This document shows, in pieces, positions 8,191 to 16,860 of a DNA stretch of 64,000 bases. The notes under the pieces are model-generated. The model searched no databases. It was not told the origin of the DNA and saw nothing but the letters and a program-made list of their open reading frames with translations. The DNA is from Leeuwenhoekiella polynyae (GTDB lineage Bacteria > Bacteroidota > Bacteroidia > Flavobacteriales > Flavobacteriaceae), in NCBI RefSeq assembly GCF_042683665.1, contig NZ_JBHUOO010000012.1. One strand, 5' to 3'. A program made the position numbers and the translations under genes. Position 1 is the stretch's first letter. Every line of letters begins with the position of its first letter.

Positions 8191-9135
8191 ATGAAAGCAT
8201 TAGTAACCGGTGCAGCCGGTTTTATAGGTTCGCATTGTGCCGAACGTTTAAAAAAAATGGATTTTGAAGTAGTTGGAATAGACAACTTCTCACCGTATTA
8301 CAGTCCGGATTTAAAGGATCGAAATGCCAAAGATCTTAAGGAAGCAGGAATCCCAATTGTGATGGTAGATCTGCGAGAGCCTAAAGATTATAAAAAGCTG
8401 GATACTGATTTTGATTACATCTTTCACTTTGCAGCACAACCCGGTATAGCAGCGACTTCTAGTTTTGAAGATTATCTGATGAATAACCTGGTAGCGACCA
8501 AGAATTTGATAGATTTTGCATTAAAATGTGAGGGGTTAAAGCTGTTTACTAATATATCTACTTCTTCTATATACGGTTTACGTGCAACCTTAACTGAAGA
8601 TGCAGCACCAGAGCCGGCTTCTTTTTATGGTGTTACCAAACTTGCTGCTGAGCAAATCGTATTGTCTAAAACGCGGGAGCAAAAGATGAAAGCCTGTTCG
8701 CTGCGTTTATTTTCAGTTTACGGTCCACGAGAACGGCCTGAGAAATTGTATACCAAGTTGATAGGCTGTGGTTTTTTTCATCAGGAATTTCCTCTATTTG
8801 AAGGAAGTGAAGCGCACGTACGTAGTTTTACTTTTGTAGATGATATTATAGACGGCGTGGTAAGTGTGATTGGTAAAGAAGATGCCATTGATGGCGAAGT
8901 GATCAATCTGGGGACAGAGCAGGAGCACACTACTGCAGAAGGTTTTACAATTGTTGAAGAATTATTAGATACCAAGATCCGTAAAGATATTGTACCTAAA
9001 CGTGGTGGAGACCAGATGTTTACCAAAGCCAATATTGAGAAAGCCCGCCGTTTGCTGAATTACAATCCGTCTACCACATTGAAGGAAGGTTTAGAAAAGC
9101 AGATTGCCTGGTACCGTAAAGAATTTGTAGACTAG
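8191..9135 (+). CDS. NAD-dependent nucleotide-sugar epimerase (UDP-glucuronate 4-epimerase-like)
   Basis: A 314-residue cytosolic short-chain dehydrogenase of the extended type. GAAGFIGSH (7-15) is the NAD-binding glycine motif; Ser near 125 (STSSIYG) and Tyr146-x3-Lys150 (YGVTK) form the catalytic set. The opening GIDNFSPYYSPDLK and RLFSVYGPRERP resemble UDP-glucuronate/UDP-galacturonate 4-epimerases, which supply uronic acids for surface polysaccharide. GalE-type or dehydratase activity cannot be excluded from sequence alone. The gene follows the PAP2 phosphatase by 1 bp, which suits a role in envelope glycan synthesis. Confidence 0.85.
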   Translation: MKALVTGAAGFIGSHCAERLKKMDFEVVGIDNFSPYYSPDLKDRNAKDLKEAGIPIVMVDLREPKDYKKLDTDFDYIFHFAAQPGIAATSSFEDYLMNNLVATKNLIDFALKCEGLKLFTNISTSSIYGLRATLTEDAAPEPASFYGVTKLAAEQIVLSKTREQKMKACSLRLFSVYGPRERPEKLYTKLIGCGFFHQEFPLFEGSEAHVRSFTFVDDIIDGVVSVIGKEDAIDGEVINLGTEQEHTTAEGFTIVEELLDTKIRKDIVPKRGGDQMFTKANIEKARRLLNYNPSTTLKEGLEKQIAWYRKEFVD

Positions 9136-9162
9136 TTTTAAAACTAAAGAGGTTTAGTGCGT

Positions 9163-9432
9163 ATGAGATTGAATGAAAAAGACCGAAAGTTCGTAAAAGA
9201 TTGGCAAGTAAAACGCGCGTCTAAAGTATCCTTTTTCTTAGGTGTAATTCTCCAGATCGTACTGCTGACCGTGACTTATAAATTAGTTCTCACTTTTATC
9301 TTTAAGGAAATTTTTGATCTGTATATATTTTTAGAATATGCGATCTTTGGATTGGTTTTAGGACTGGTAATGGCATTTTTAAAATATCGTATGAATGAAA
9401 AACGGTATAAAAGATTGAAGTCCGGCAAATAA
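9163..9432 (+). CDS. Small two-helix membrane protein, unknown function
   Basis: An 89-residue protein with a basic N-terminus (MRLNEKDRKFVKDWQVKR), two hydrophobic segments (about 22-42 and 52-72) and a basic C-terminal tail. Both ends would lie in the cytoplasm by the positive-inside rule. I do not recognise the family. A GTG two codons upstream (9157) is an alternative start. It follows the epimerase by 27 bp and ends 5 bp before the convergent MeaB gene, so it is the last member of the operon. Confidence 0.7.
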   Translation: MRLNEKDRKFVKDWQVKRASKVSFFLGVILQIVLLTVTYKLVLTFIFKEIFDLYIFLEYAIFGLVLGLVMAFLKYRMNEKRYKRLKSGK

Positions 9433-9437
9433 TAATT

Positions 9438-10478
9438 TCATTTAGCTTTTTTCAACAATTCCTGCGCAGCCTGAAAAGCGGTAATTTTACCTGAATTCAA
9501 ATCACCTAGAAGTTTTGGTAATTGATTTTGAACTTCAGCGTTTCCATAAAAATCATCTTTCAACGCATTCTCAATACTGGTTTGCAACCAGTATTTATTT
9601 TGGTTTTTTCGATTTTCAGCAAAGAACTCATTGCTTTTTACCAGGTTGAGGTATTCTTCAATAAGTTCCCAGATGCTTGTTATGCCTTGATTTTCGAGAG
9701 CGCTGCACAACGCAACGCGGGGTTGCCATTTGCTAGCTTTTGCCGGAAATAAATGCAAAGCTTTTGCAAATGCCGTTTTAGCCTTTTTAGCTGCAGCTAG
9801 GTTTTCTCCATCTGCTTTGTTAATGATAAGCGCATCTGCCATTTCTATAATACCTCGTTTGATGCCTTGCAATTCATCACCCGCTCCGGCTAATTTCAGC
9901 AGTAAAAAGAAATCGGTCATATTATGCACCGCTGTTTCACTCTGACCTACACCTACGGTTTCTATAAAAATCACCTCATAACCGGCCGCTTCACAAAGTA
10001 TGATTGCTTCCCGGGTTTTGCGGGCTACACCGCCCAGAGAGTCTCCCGCAGCAGAAGGTCTGATAAAAGCTTTGGGGTTAGTAGCGAGTTGTTCCATACG
10101 GGTTTTATCGCCAAGGATACTTCCGTGCGAGATTGAGCTGCTGGGGTCTATAGCTAAGACTGCTAGTTTTTTTCCTTTATTAATACAATGTGTGCCGAGC
10201 GCTTCAATAAAGGTGCTTTTACCCACGCCGGGAACACCTGTAATTCCTATGCGTACTGAATTACCGGAATAAGGAAGACACCCTTTTAAAATGACTTGTC
10301 CTACTTGCTGATGCTTAACAGCAGTACTTTCAATAAGGGTGATTGCCTGGCTCAAAGCTGTGGTGTTTCCGTTGCTTATTTTTGAAATAAGATCTTCAGC
10401 CTGTAGTATTTTTTTACGTTTCGCTATTATCTTTTCTGCAGACGCGGAATGGATATGTTTAGTTTTTTTAGGTTTCAA
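9438..10478 (-). CDS. meaB: Methylmalonyl-CoA mutase-associated GTPase MeaB
   Basis: A 346-residue cytosolic G3E-family P-loop GTPase. The Walker A motif is GVPGVGKST (81-89), and DPSSSISHGSILGDKTRM, FIETVGVGQSE and INKADG are the MeaB/ArgK signature segments. MeaB loads and protects the adenosylcobalamin of methylmalonyl-CoA mutase; the mutase genes are not in this window. The start codon is TTG, supported by a promoter (CAAA...TAAAGGTA on the plus strand, 10503-10531) just upstream. A true adenosylcobalamin-dependent enzyme, the EutBC fusion, is encoded 13 kb away, so B12 chemistry is present in this organism. Confidence 0.93.
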   Translation of the reverse strand: MKPKKTKHIHSASAEKIIAKRKKILQAEDLISKISNGNTTALSQAITLIESTAVKHQQVGQVILKGCLPYSGNSVRIGITGVPGVGKSTFIEALGTHCINKGKKLAVLAIDPSSSISHGSILGDKTRMEQLATNPKAFIRPSAAGDSLGGVARKTREAIILCEAAGYEVIFIETVGVGQSETAVHNMTDFFLLLKLAGAGDELQGIKRGIIEMADALIINKADGENLAAAKKAKTAFAKALHLFPAKASKWQPRVALCSALENQGITSIWELIEEYLNLVKSNEFFAENRKNQNKYWLQTSIENALKDDFYGNAEVQNQLPKLLGDLNSGKITAFQAAQELLKKAK

Positions 10479-10502
10479 GCTTGATCTGTTTTAAGCAGTA
10501 TA

Positions 10503-10531
10503 AAGGTAGGAGAAATTTGAAAATACAAAGG
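10503..10531 (-). promoter_or_regulatory. meaB promoter
   Basis: Read on the minus strand: TTTG (10531-10528), about 17 bp, then TACCTTTA (10510-10503), a 7/8 match to the TAnnTTTG element. It lies 25 bp upstream of the TTG start of meaB. Confidence 0.5.
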
Positions 10532-10676
10532 TCAGAATACGATAGATAGAATGTGAATTAAAATAATCCCCTAAAAAAGAGTAAAACTTATTTTTGGGAA
10601 ATCTTTAAGAATATCGCGTTGATTCCTCAAAGCAGTATTGGTATATTCAACTATTAATCCATGAAAAATTCTAAAT

Positions 10677-11102
10677 ATGAAAGCTTTATATAAAGCGAAG
10701 GCTACCGCAACCGGTGGTCGCGACAGCAGTGTTTCATCAGACGACGGAACTTTAGACTTTAATTTATCTGTGCCTAAGGGACTTGGTGGTGCAGGAGGAG
10801 AAGGAACCAATCCTGAGCAGCTTTTTGCAGCCGGCTATTCGGCTTGTTTTGGTAGTGCACTAGCACACGTAGCTCGTGAGAAAAAAGTAGATCTTGGTGA
10901 TTATACTGTCACTGCAACTGTAAAAATTGGTAAAAACGAAGAAGAGATGTTTCAATTGGCCGTTGTGTTAGATTGTTACCTGCCTACCGTAAATGTAGAA
11001 GAAGGCGAAGAACTTGTAAATGAGGCTCACGAAGTTTGCCCGTATTCTCGTGCTACGATGGATAATATTGATGTGACATTAAACCTGCTTTTAGACGAGT
11101 AG
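10677..11102 (+). CDS. ohr: Organic hydroperoxide resistance protein (Ohr/OsmC family)
   Basis: A 141-residue cytosolic thiol peroxidase that reduces organic and fatty-acid hydroperoxides using lipoyl or other dithiols. The two redox cysteines are in YSACFGSAL (Cys57) and EVCPYSRAT (Cys121), both in the Ohr positions, and the length is typical. Arg15 in TGGRDSSV is the conserved catalytic arginine. It is monocistronic: a strong terminator follows 23 bp after the stop. No OhrR-type regulator is adjacent. Confidence 0.93.
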   Translation: MKALYKAKATATGGRDSSVSSDDGTLDFNLSVPKGLGGAGGEGTNPEQLFAAGYSACFGSALAHVAREKKVDLGDYTVTATVKIGKNEEEMFQLAVVLDCYLPTVNVEEGEELVNEAHEVCPYSRATMDNIDVTLNLLLDE

Positions 11103-11124
11103 TTTAAGCTTATTTTCAGAATTA

Positions 11125-11153
11125 AGAACCCGCTTAAAGAGCGGGTTTTTTTT
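11125..11153 (+). terminator. ohr terminator
   Basis: Stem AACCCGCT/AGCGGGTT with a 5-nt loop, followed by a run of eight T. The T run overlaps the end of the degenerate minus-strand gene. Confidence 0.9.
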
Positions 11154-11809
11154 ATGGGTGATAATTTTTAGGAATTGGCGGTGGCGGGGGTATACTATTG
11201 GTTTTGTCAATTTCCAAGTAATAAGGAATTTGTAACCGATAGGCATCTTGATCCTCAGTCATTGTATTTGTGTAACGTGTTTTTAAAATTTTCTATTGAA
11301 GTGTTTTTGCCTGTCATTAGAATAGTGAATACTCACCAAAACACTTCTTAATTCTTCTTTACTGAAATATCTAGATTTAATTTGAGTATTTAATGTCTCT
11401 TGAACTTTTAAAATAAATAATTCAGGAGAAATATTGTTTTTGAAGGTTTCTCTTAAGGAGTCATTTTGAAAATCAAAGAAATCTACATGACTGTAGCACG
11501 CCATTATACTTCGCTATGAGCATGATTTATGAATAGCGATTTTTAACTGATAATTGTTGTCTGTAAAACTTAGAATGTTGGTTTTTCCGTTACAGGAATT
11601 TTTATCCATTACTGCGGCTAGATCTTTATAGGTTTTAAAATTATCCAGATCCAGAACTATTTTTTCTTGATATAATGAATTAAAAAGTTCTTCATTAGGG
11701 AAATATAAAATTTTAGGATCTTGAGCAGCTTCGGTAATCTCTAAGGGTTAGGAGCGCATGAATTCAGTCCTAAAAGCAGTATTAAAATCACAAAATAAAG
11801 TCCTTTCAT
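11152..11809 (-). pseudogene. Decayed lipoprotein gene (two frameshifts and an internal stop)
   Basis: From an ATG at 11809 the minus strand encodes a clear lipoprotein signal (MKGLYFVILILLLGLNSCAP) that runs into TAG after 22 codons. A 1-nt shift restores an open frame (LEITEAAQDPKILYFPNEEL...) to an in-frame TAG at 11514-11516. The same frame continues (MACYSHVDFFDFQNDSL...) to 11283, where a second 1-nt shift restores a proline-rich tail (ending PKNYHP) that stops at 11152. Repairing both one-base deletions gives a lipoprotein of about 219 residues with one nonsense codon. I do not recognise the family. Three separate lesions argue for real decay rather than a single sequencing error. Confidence 0.6.
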
Positions 11810-11944
11810 TCTATTCTATTTTCGATTTCAGAATCAAATAACCAGCCACTCATAGTTTATCTAAATTATTTAATTACAATTTTGCAACGCAGACGAAATC
11901 AGTTCGTCCTTATAAAAGGAATTAGCAACTAACCAAATACCATT

Positions 11945-12490
11945 TTGCAAATTACCGAAATACTTGAACGATGTAAGCAAAACGACCGGCGGGCGCAGAT
12001 GCAGCTGTATAACAAATACAGCGAAGGCATGTACTACGTGGCGTTTCGGTTTTTGAAGAACTCGTTTGAAGCTGAAGAAGCGATGCAAGAAGGCTTTGTA
12101 AAGGCTTTTACAAAGATGCATCAGTACAATGGTGAAGTAACCTTTGGAGCCTGGTTAAAACGTATCGTGATCAATAAAAGTATCGATATGCTGAAGGCCA
12201 AAAAGCTAGAGCTTGTTGCTATCAACGAACAAGTATTAGGTACTGTAGATGAGTATAATGACTGGTCTGTAGATGATGGGATTACGCTAGATCAGATCAA
12301 AGAAGCTATTGAAGAATTGCCAGAACGGTATCGCTATGCTGTGATGCTTTTCTTAATAGAAGGCTATGACCATCAGGAAATATCAGAAATATTAGAAATA
12401 ACCGAGGTGGCTTCACGTACGCTGGTTCACCGCGGAAAGAAAAAATTGCAGGAAAAATTAAAAACAAAATATCATGGCACAGGATATTAG
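11945..12490 (+). CDS. ECF-type RNA polymerase sigma factor
   Basis: A 181-residue sigma-70 family protein of the ECF group. Region 2 spans about 20-85 (AQMQLYNKYSEGMYYVAFRFL, AEEAMQEGFVKAF, GAWLKRIVINKSIDMLK), and region 4 about 125-175 (LPERYRYAVMLFLIEGYDHQEISEIL, SRTLVHRGKKKL). It redirects RNA polymerase to a small set of promoters, probably including its own. The proposed start is TTG; the next ATG (11999) would cut into region 2. The last 17 bp overlap the next gene, as usual for a sigma factor with its cognate regulator. The signal it answers is unknown. Confidence 0.9.
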   Translation: MQITEILERCKQNDRRAQMQLYNKYSEGMYYVAFRFLKNSFEAEEAMQEGFVKAFTKMHQYNGEVTFGAWLKRIVINKSIDMLKAKKLELVAINEQVLGTVDEYNDWSVDDGITLDQIKEAIEELPERYRYAVMLFLIEGYDHQEISEILEITEVASRTLVHRGKKKLQEKLKTKYHGTGY

Positions 12491-13073
12491 AGAACTGTTT
12501 AAAAATGATTTAAGCATCCCTTCTGAAGGGCTTAAGAGAGGTCATGAAGCGCGGTTTAATGCGCGGCTTGATGCTAACTTTGGCGCACAACAAAAAGCAA
12601 AGGCAGAAGGTTATCTCTGGATGAAAATCGCAGCAGTACTTGTTGTACTCATTGCAGTAACAGGCTTATTGCTTAACAACCCGTTGTCTGGTACTACCCA
12701 AGAACCAGAACAAGTAGAAGCCAATTCTGTAGCAACTACAGAAACCACTAAAGTTCAACTGAGTGATTTTTCACCAGAATACAAGCAGATTGAAGATCGC
12801 TATTTAGCGAGTATTCATATGGAACTGGCCCAACTCAACGTAACGGAAGACAACAAAGCAATTGTAGATGCCTTTATGGGGCAGCTAGAAGAATTGAACC
12901 AAGAATACGATCGTCTCAACGCAGATTTAGTAGAGACCGGAGTAAACGACCAGAACATACAGGCTTTAATAGATAACCTGCAGTTCCGCTTGGATCTTTT
13001 GACCAAATTGAAAGAAAAATTGAATGAATTACAAGAGTCTCAATCTAGTGAGATTCAAACCAACACCCTATAA
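12474..13073 (+). CDS. Single-pass membrane protein, putative anti-sigma partner
   Basis: A 199-residue protein with a cytosolic N-terminus of about 48 residues, one transmembrane helix (about 50-67, IAAVLVVLIAVTGLLL) and an acidic, coiled-coil-prone extracytoplasmic part (about 105-190). Gene overlap with the ECF sigma factor and this topology fit a membrane anti-sigma factor, although the short N-terminus lacks a recognisable zinc anti-sigma motif such as HxxxCxxC. The function is therefore inferred from position and topology. It ends 2 bp before the DUF4097-type gene. Confidence 0.7.
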   Translation: MAQDIRELFKNDLSIPSEGLKRGHEARFNARLDANFGAQQKAKAEGYLWMKIAAVLVVLIAVTGLLLNNPLSGTTQEPEQVEANSVATTETTKVQLSDFSPEYKQIEDRYLASIHMELAQLNVTEDNKAIVDAFMGQLEELNQEYDRLNADLVETGVNDQNIQALIDNLQFRLDLLTKLKEKLNELQESQSSEIQTNTL

Positions 13074-13075
13074 TA

Positions 13076-14797
13076 ATGAGAATCATTGTTAATTTTTATG
13101 TAACCCTTTTAGCTGCTGTTTGTGTTATTCCGCAAGGGATTGCACAGACCAAGACCACGAAGCTTGATGAGCGTTTTTCTACGAGTTCTGATGCTGCTAT
13201 TATTGCAGATACACAATATGCAGATGTGGTTTTTGATGACTGGAACAAAAATGAAGTAGCAGTAGAAGCGGTTATAGAATCTGAAGATCTTTCTAAAGAA
13301 GAAATCGAACAGCTTTTAGAAAGCTGGCAAATAAGCGTTCAGGGCAATAGCTCTGGAGTACGCATCATTAGCAGGGGAGCACCTGCAGCGGTTACTGTTG
13401 CCTTAGGCAATACGCAAATGCGTGGAGTAAACGATCTCATTTCCTCTTCTATGCAAATGATGAAACCGGTGATGCAAAATATGATCAGCCCGATGCTTGA
13501 GCAGTTTTCTTCAATGCAATTACCCGCTGAATACTATAAAGGAATGAATGCGATTTCTTTTGATTACCAGGCGTACAAACGTGATGGCACCAAATATCTG
13601 GAGCAATACAAGCGTAAAGTAGAACAGACTTTTGGTGAAGACTTTGACGTGGTAATGAAGAAGTGGGAGCAAAACAACAAGAAAAAAGTAGCTGCTGGTC
13701 AAGGTATTGCAGGCAGTAGCCTTTTAGGTATGCCAAGATCTCCTTTCGGAAAAGAGATGAGTTTTGACAGCGCGCAATATAACAAGAATAAAAAAGCCTA
13801 TGTAGCCGCTATGAATAAGAAATACGGTACTAACGTAAATCTTAATCAGGTAGAAAAATGGCGTAAGGATATAGAGGACTGGGGAGATGATTTTGGTGAT
13901 GATATGAAAGCCTGGGGAGAACGCTTTGGTAAGCAGTTTGGTGGTTCTGCGGAAGCATTAGGAGCTAATTTCGGCCGTGCATTAGAAAGTGATATGGCCG
14001 CTATGGGTCAAAATGTAGGTAAAGCAATGCAAGGATGGAGCAATGATTTTGCTCAAAAACTGCAACAAATGGCAGAAGAGCAAGGCGGGAGTTTAAAGAA
14101 AACGGTTACCCGTGATGCTAATGGGAATGTGAGCACTCAAATGACCTATAGTTTTAGTGGTGATTCTCCGGCTGTGACAGCATCAAAACCAAAAGGTTCA
14201 TACAAGCGCAAGATAATTGTGCATATGCCTAAAGAAGCACGCTTAGATCTCAATGTGCGTCACGGTAATATTCAGATTGAGTCGGCTACTAATGCACGTG
14301 TGAATCTTGCTCACGGTGATTTTATCGCAGAGACTATTTCTGGAGATAAGACTTTGATCAATGTGGCATATAGCCCGGTGGATGTAGCATCTTGGGATTA
14401 CGGCACTTTACGAGCCAGTTACCTTAAAAATTGTGTGATTGAAAAAGCAAAGAGTATCAATATAGATTCTCGTGCAAGCAGTATTGTTATTAAAGAATTA
14501 GAAGATACCGCTGTGATCACAGGAAGTTTTGGAGAGTTATCTATCCCTAAATTAGGCAAGAATTTTAAGACCTTAAATATTAGTGTAGAGAATAGCGATG
14601 TGGTACTTAATCTCCCGGAAACACCGTTCCATTTTAATTTTAACGGTGTCCGCAGCCGCTTAAACTACCCTAAAAGTTTAGATGCAAAAGTGATGGAAGG
14701 CTATAACAGCAGTATGGTTAACGGTTTTTATAAATCCCGTAATACAGACAGTATAATTGCAATATCATCTAAGTACAGTGATATTGCTCTTAATTGA
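13076..14797 (+). CDS. Secreted DUF4097-like protein with a Trp/Gly/Phe-rich helical insert
   Basis: A 573-residue protein with a signal peptide (cleavage near GIAQ). The start (about 25-115) and the end (about 375-573) resemble the DUF4097 putative-adhesin beta-solenoid, with repeated short strands such as ARLDLNVRHGNIQIESATNARVNLAHGDF. Between them lies a helical insert (about 130-350) rich in charged and aromatic residues, with repeated W-G-x-x-F-G units. It is the third gene of the ECF operon, so it is probably a target or sensor of that circuit at the cell envelope. The activity is unknown. A clear terminator follows. Confidence 0.75.
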   Translation: MRIIVNFYVTLLAAVCVIPQGIAQTKTTKLDERFSTSSDAAIIADTQYADVVFDDWNKNEVAVEAVIESEDLSKEEIEQLLESWQISVQGNSSGVRIISRGAPAAVTVALGNTQMRGVNDLISSSMQMMKPVMQNMISPMLEQFSSMQLPAEYYKGMNAISFDYQAYKRDGTKYLEQYKRKVEQTFGEDFDVVMKKWEQNNKKKVAAGQGIAGSSLLGMPRSPFGKEMSFDSAQYNKNKKAYVAAMNKKYGTNVNLNQVEKWRKDIEDWGDDFGDDMKAWGERFGKQFGGSAEALGANFGRALESDMAAMGQNVGKAMQGWSNDFAQKLQQMAEEQGGSLKKTVTRDANGNVSTQMTYSFSGDSPAVTASKPKGSYKRKIIVHMPKEARLDLNVRHGNIQIESATNARVNLAHGDFIAETISGDKTLINVAYSPVDVASWDYGTLRASYLKNCVIEKAKSINIDSRASSIVIKELEDTAVITGSFGELSIPKLGKNFKTLNISVENSDVVLNLPETPFHFNFNGVRSRLNYPKSLDAKVMEGYNSSMVNGFYKSRNTDSIIAISSKYSDIALN

Positions 14798-14816
14798 GTT
14801 TTAGTTTTAATTGTTT

Positions 14817-14849
14817 CAAAGTCCGTTCCTGCCAGAACGGACTTTTTTA
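14817..14849 (+). terminator. Terminator of the ECF sigma operon
   Basis: Stem AGTCCGTTC/GAACGGACT with a 6-nt loop and a T tract, 20 bp after the stop of the DUF4097-like gene. Confidence 0.9.
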
Positions 14850-14873
14850 TGCCTTATAGTTGTGTGATAATTG

Positions 14874-14881
14874 TATTTTTG
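14874..14881 (+). promoter_or_regulatory. -7 promoter box next to the M23 peptidase start
   Basis: TATTTTTG matches TAnnTTTG fully and ends 5 nt before the ATG at 14887. It lies inside the longer open frame that begins at 14860, which argues against that upstream start and predicts a leader of only a few nucleotides. No good -33 TTG is visible. Confidence 0.45.
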
Positions 14882-14886
14882 GCGCG

Positions 14887-15579
14887 ATGGAACACGCAGT
14901 TTTTTTAGAACGTTTAGCTAAGTTGACTACTACATTTACTCCTGTGGTGGATGCAGCTTATAAGGCACATACCTATCGTTTTTTAGATCTTTCAGTGACC
15001 AATACAGTTTTAGCAGAAGTTGATACCACTTCTGCGGAAGCGATACAGGTTTACATCAAAACTTTTTTAGCTAAGACCGGTGGTCAGGTAGCTTACGGCG
15101 GATATTTAGAAAAAAGAAACATCTACGACCGAAGCATTTATTTTAATAATGATAATCCAGATTTGAAACGCAACATTCATCTGGGGCTTGATGTATGGTG
15201 TGGTGCCGGTACAGCAATTTTAGCAGCTTTGGAAGGCATTATACATAGTTTTAAAGATAACCGTAACTATGGTGATTATGGCCCGTGTATTGTGCTAAAA
15301 CACCAATTTGAAGATTTGGTCTTTTATACCCTTTACGGACATCTATCGCGAGAATCTATAAACAACTTATCCGTTGGTCAAAAAGTAAAAGCAGGAGCTT
15401 TAATCGCTCACCTTGGGGAACCAAGTGAAAACGGTGATTACAGTCCGCATTTGCATTTTCAGATCATAAAAGATATCGAGCATTATAGGGGAGATTATCC
15501 GGGAGTTACTACTCACAACAATCTGCCTTTCTACCGGGAGAATTGTCCTGATCCTCAACTATTATTAAAGATCAATTAA
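14887..15579 (+). CDS. M23-family metallopeptidase domain protein
   Basis: A 230-residue protein whose C-terminal half is a LytM/M23 peptidase domain, a zinc enzyme that cuts peptidoglycan cross-bridges. The zinc set is complete: His-x3-Asp in IHLGLDVWC and His-x-His in SPHLHFQII. The N-terminal 90 residues are family-specific and have no signal peptide or membrane helix, which is odd for a wall enzyme, so the location and substrate are uncertain. The start at 14887 is set by the promoter box just upstream. The stop overlaps the stop of the convergent AraC gene in a shared TTAA. Confidence 0.85.
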   Translation: MEHAVFLERLAKLTTTFTPVVDAAYKAHTYRFLDLSVTNTVLAEVDTTSAEAIQVYIKTFLAKTGGQVAYGGYLEKRNIYDRSIYFNNDNPDLKRNIHLGLDVWCGAGTAILAALEGIIHSFKDNRNYGDYGPCIVLKHQFEDLVFYTLYGHLSRESINNLSVGQKVKAGALIAHLGEPSENGDYSPHLHFQIIKDIEHYRGDYPGVTTHNNLPFYRENCPDPQLLLKIN

Positions 15580-16421
15580 GCTACATTGATACGGTAACGC
15601 GTGGGCGTAGTGTGCTTCAGCTCTTTAAATTTTCGATTAAAATTAGCTATGTTCTGAAACCCACAAAGCTCAGAAACTGCAGAAACAGAAAGCTCCCGCT
15701 CTTTGTAAAGCAACTTACAGGCATGTTCAATTCGCAATTCGATTAAAAACTGTAAAAAGGTCTTATTGGTTCGCTTTTTAAAATAACGGCAAAACGCATT
15801 CTTTGTCATATTAGCGACTTCTGCAATCGTGTCTAATGTGATGTTTTCCTGAAAATGATTTAGGGTATACTCATAGACATCATTCATTCGTTTTCCTTCG
15901 ATTTCTGTATATTTTTTGTGGTATACAAAAGAAGATAGAGGCACTTTATCAGACTGTTGAATGCGGTCAAGTATCTGTAAAAAAGTGGCCAGGCGCTCAA
16001 TGCGGTTTTGATTCTTTAAACGGGAGAATTTTCTTATCAGTTCATCAGAATTAGAAGAGATTTTCATACCGTATTCTGCCTCGTTGAAAAAGTTATCAAT
16101 TCCGGTAAGATCAGTTAGTTTAAAGAATTCTTTACCAAAAGAATTTTTAGTAAAAAAGAGGGTATACATAATAGATTTATCGGTGGCATTGTCATCACTT
16201 TTAAAAACGTGTGGAATGTGTTCACCAATAACAAGTATGTCATTTTCGTGATATTCATTGATGGTATCACCCAGGATCAAACTTCCAGATCCTTTTGCGA
16301 TATAGCTTATTTGTATTTCTTCATGTTCATGAAGTTTGTCATAAAAACGGTCTTCGTGATCTTCTTGATAGACCAGAGCTTCTTTTCCGGGCTTAGGGAT
16401 TTTAAATGGGAGAACTTTCAT
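15576..16421 (-). CDS. AraC-family transcriptional regulator with cupin sensor
   Basis: A 281-residue DNA-binding protein. The N-terminal half is a cupin-type sensor (HEHEEIQISYIAKGSGSLILGD, NDILVIGEHIPHVF), and the last 95 residues carry the two helix-turn-helix units of the AraC family (LDTIAEVANMTKNAFCRYFKKRTNKTFLQFLIELRIEHA; SVSAVSELCGFQNIANFNRKFKE). I start it at MKVLPFKIPKPGKE, four codons inside the open frame, as in relatives. It is divergent from the GH51 operon across 439 bp and is the natural candidate to control it in response to a sugar, which is inference from position. Confidence 0.9.
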   Translation of the reverse strand: MKVLPFKIPKPGKEALVYQEDHEDRFYDKLHEHEEIQISYIAKGSGSLILGDTINEYHENDILVIGEHIPHVFKSDDNATDKSIMYTLFFTKNSFGKEFFKLTDLTGIDNFFNEAEYGMKISSNSDELIRKFSRLKNQNRIERLATFLQILDRIQQSDKVPLSSFVYHKKYTEIEGKRMNDVYEYTLNHFQENITLDTIAEVANMTKNAFCRYFKKRTNKTFLQFLIELRIEHACKLLYKERELSVSAVSELCGFQNIANFNRKFKELKHTTPTRYRINVA

Positions 16422-16860
16422 GATATGTAACAATTATGCTATAAAGTTTGCACTAAAAATAGATACAGGTCAAGTTTAGGGGTAATATCGTATCAATATT
16501 GGTTACTTATAGACCATTAAAAGGTCACTTTAACATTTGATAAAACTTCATTTTGATTAAAACATTTTATTATAACGCTTTTTGTTTGATTTGATACATT
16601 ATTAACTACAACGGAATAGTTATCGGTATTTTTTAGGTAATATATAATAACCTACAGCTAATATCAGCAAATTTTATTGTTGTAAAAATCTGTTATTTTA
16701 TCAATTAGATATAATTATGATTAGAAGCAGTCAATAGATTCTCAATAAGCAATACTTAAGAAATTAATTTTTATGCAGAGGTTATTTAGAAAGATTGTTT
16801 TAGAAACAACATGTTATAAGGAATATTTAAACCCAGTAGGTACTTATTAAACTCATATTT
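16422..16860. other. Divergent regulatory region AraC / GH51
   Basis: An AT-rich 439-bp region. A small inverted repeat (GACC-N7-GGTC, 16512-16526) sits nearer the AraC gene. A 25-codon open frame (16773-16850, MQRLFRKIV...) precedes the GH51 gene but has no coding support. No clear TAnnTTTG box was found. A long leader for the GH51 operon is possible. Confidence 0.35.

Noticed and set aside
16773..16850. A 25-codon frame before the GH51 gene
   Set aside because: Short, in AT-rich DNA, without promoter or recognisable leader-peptide features.
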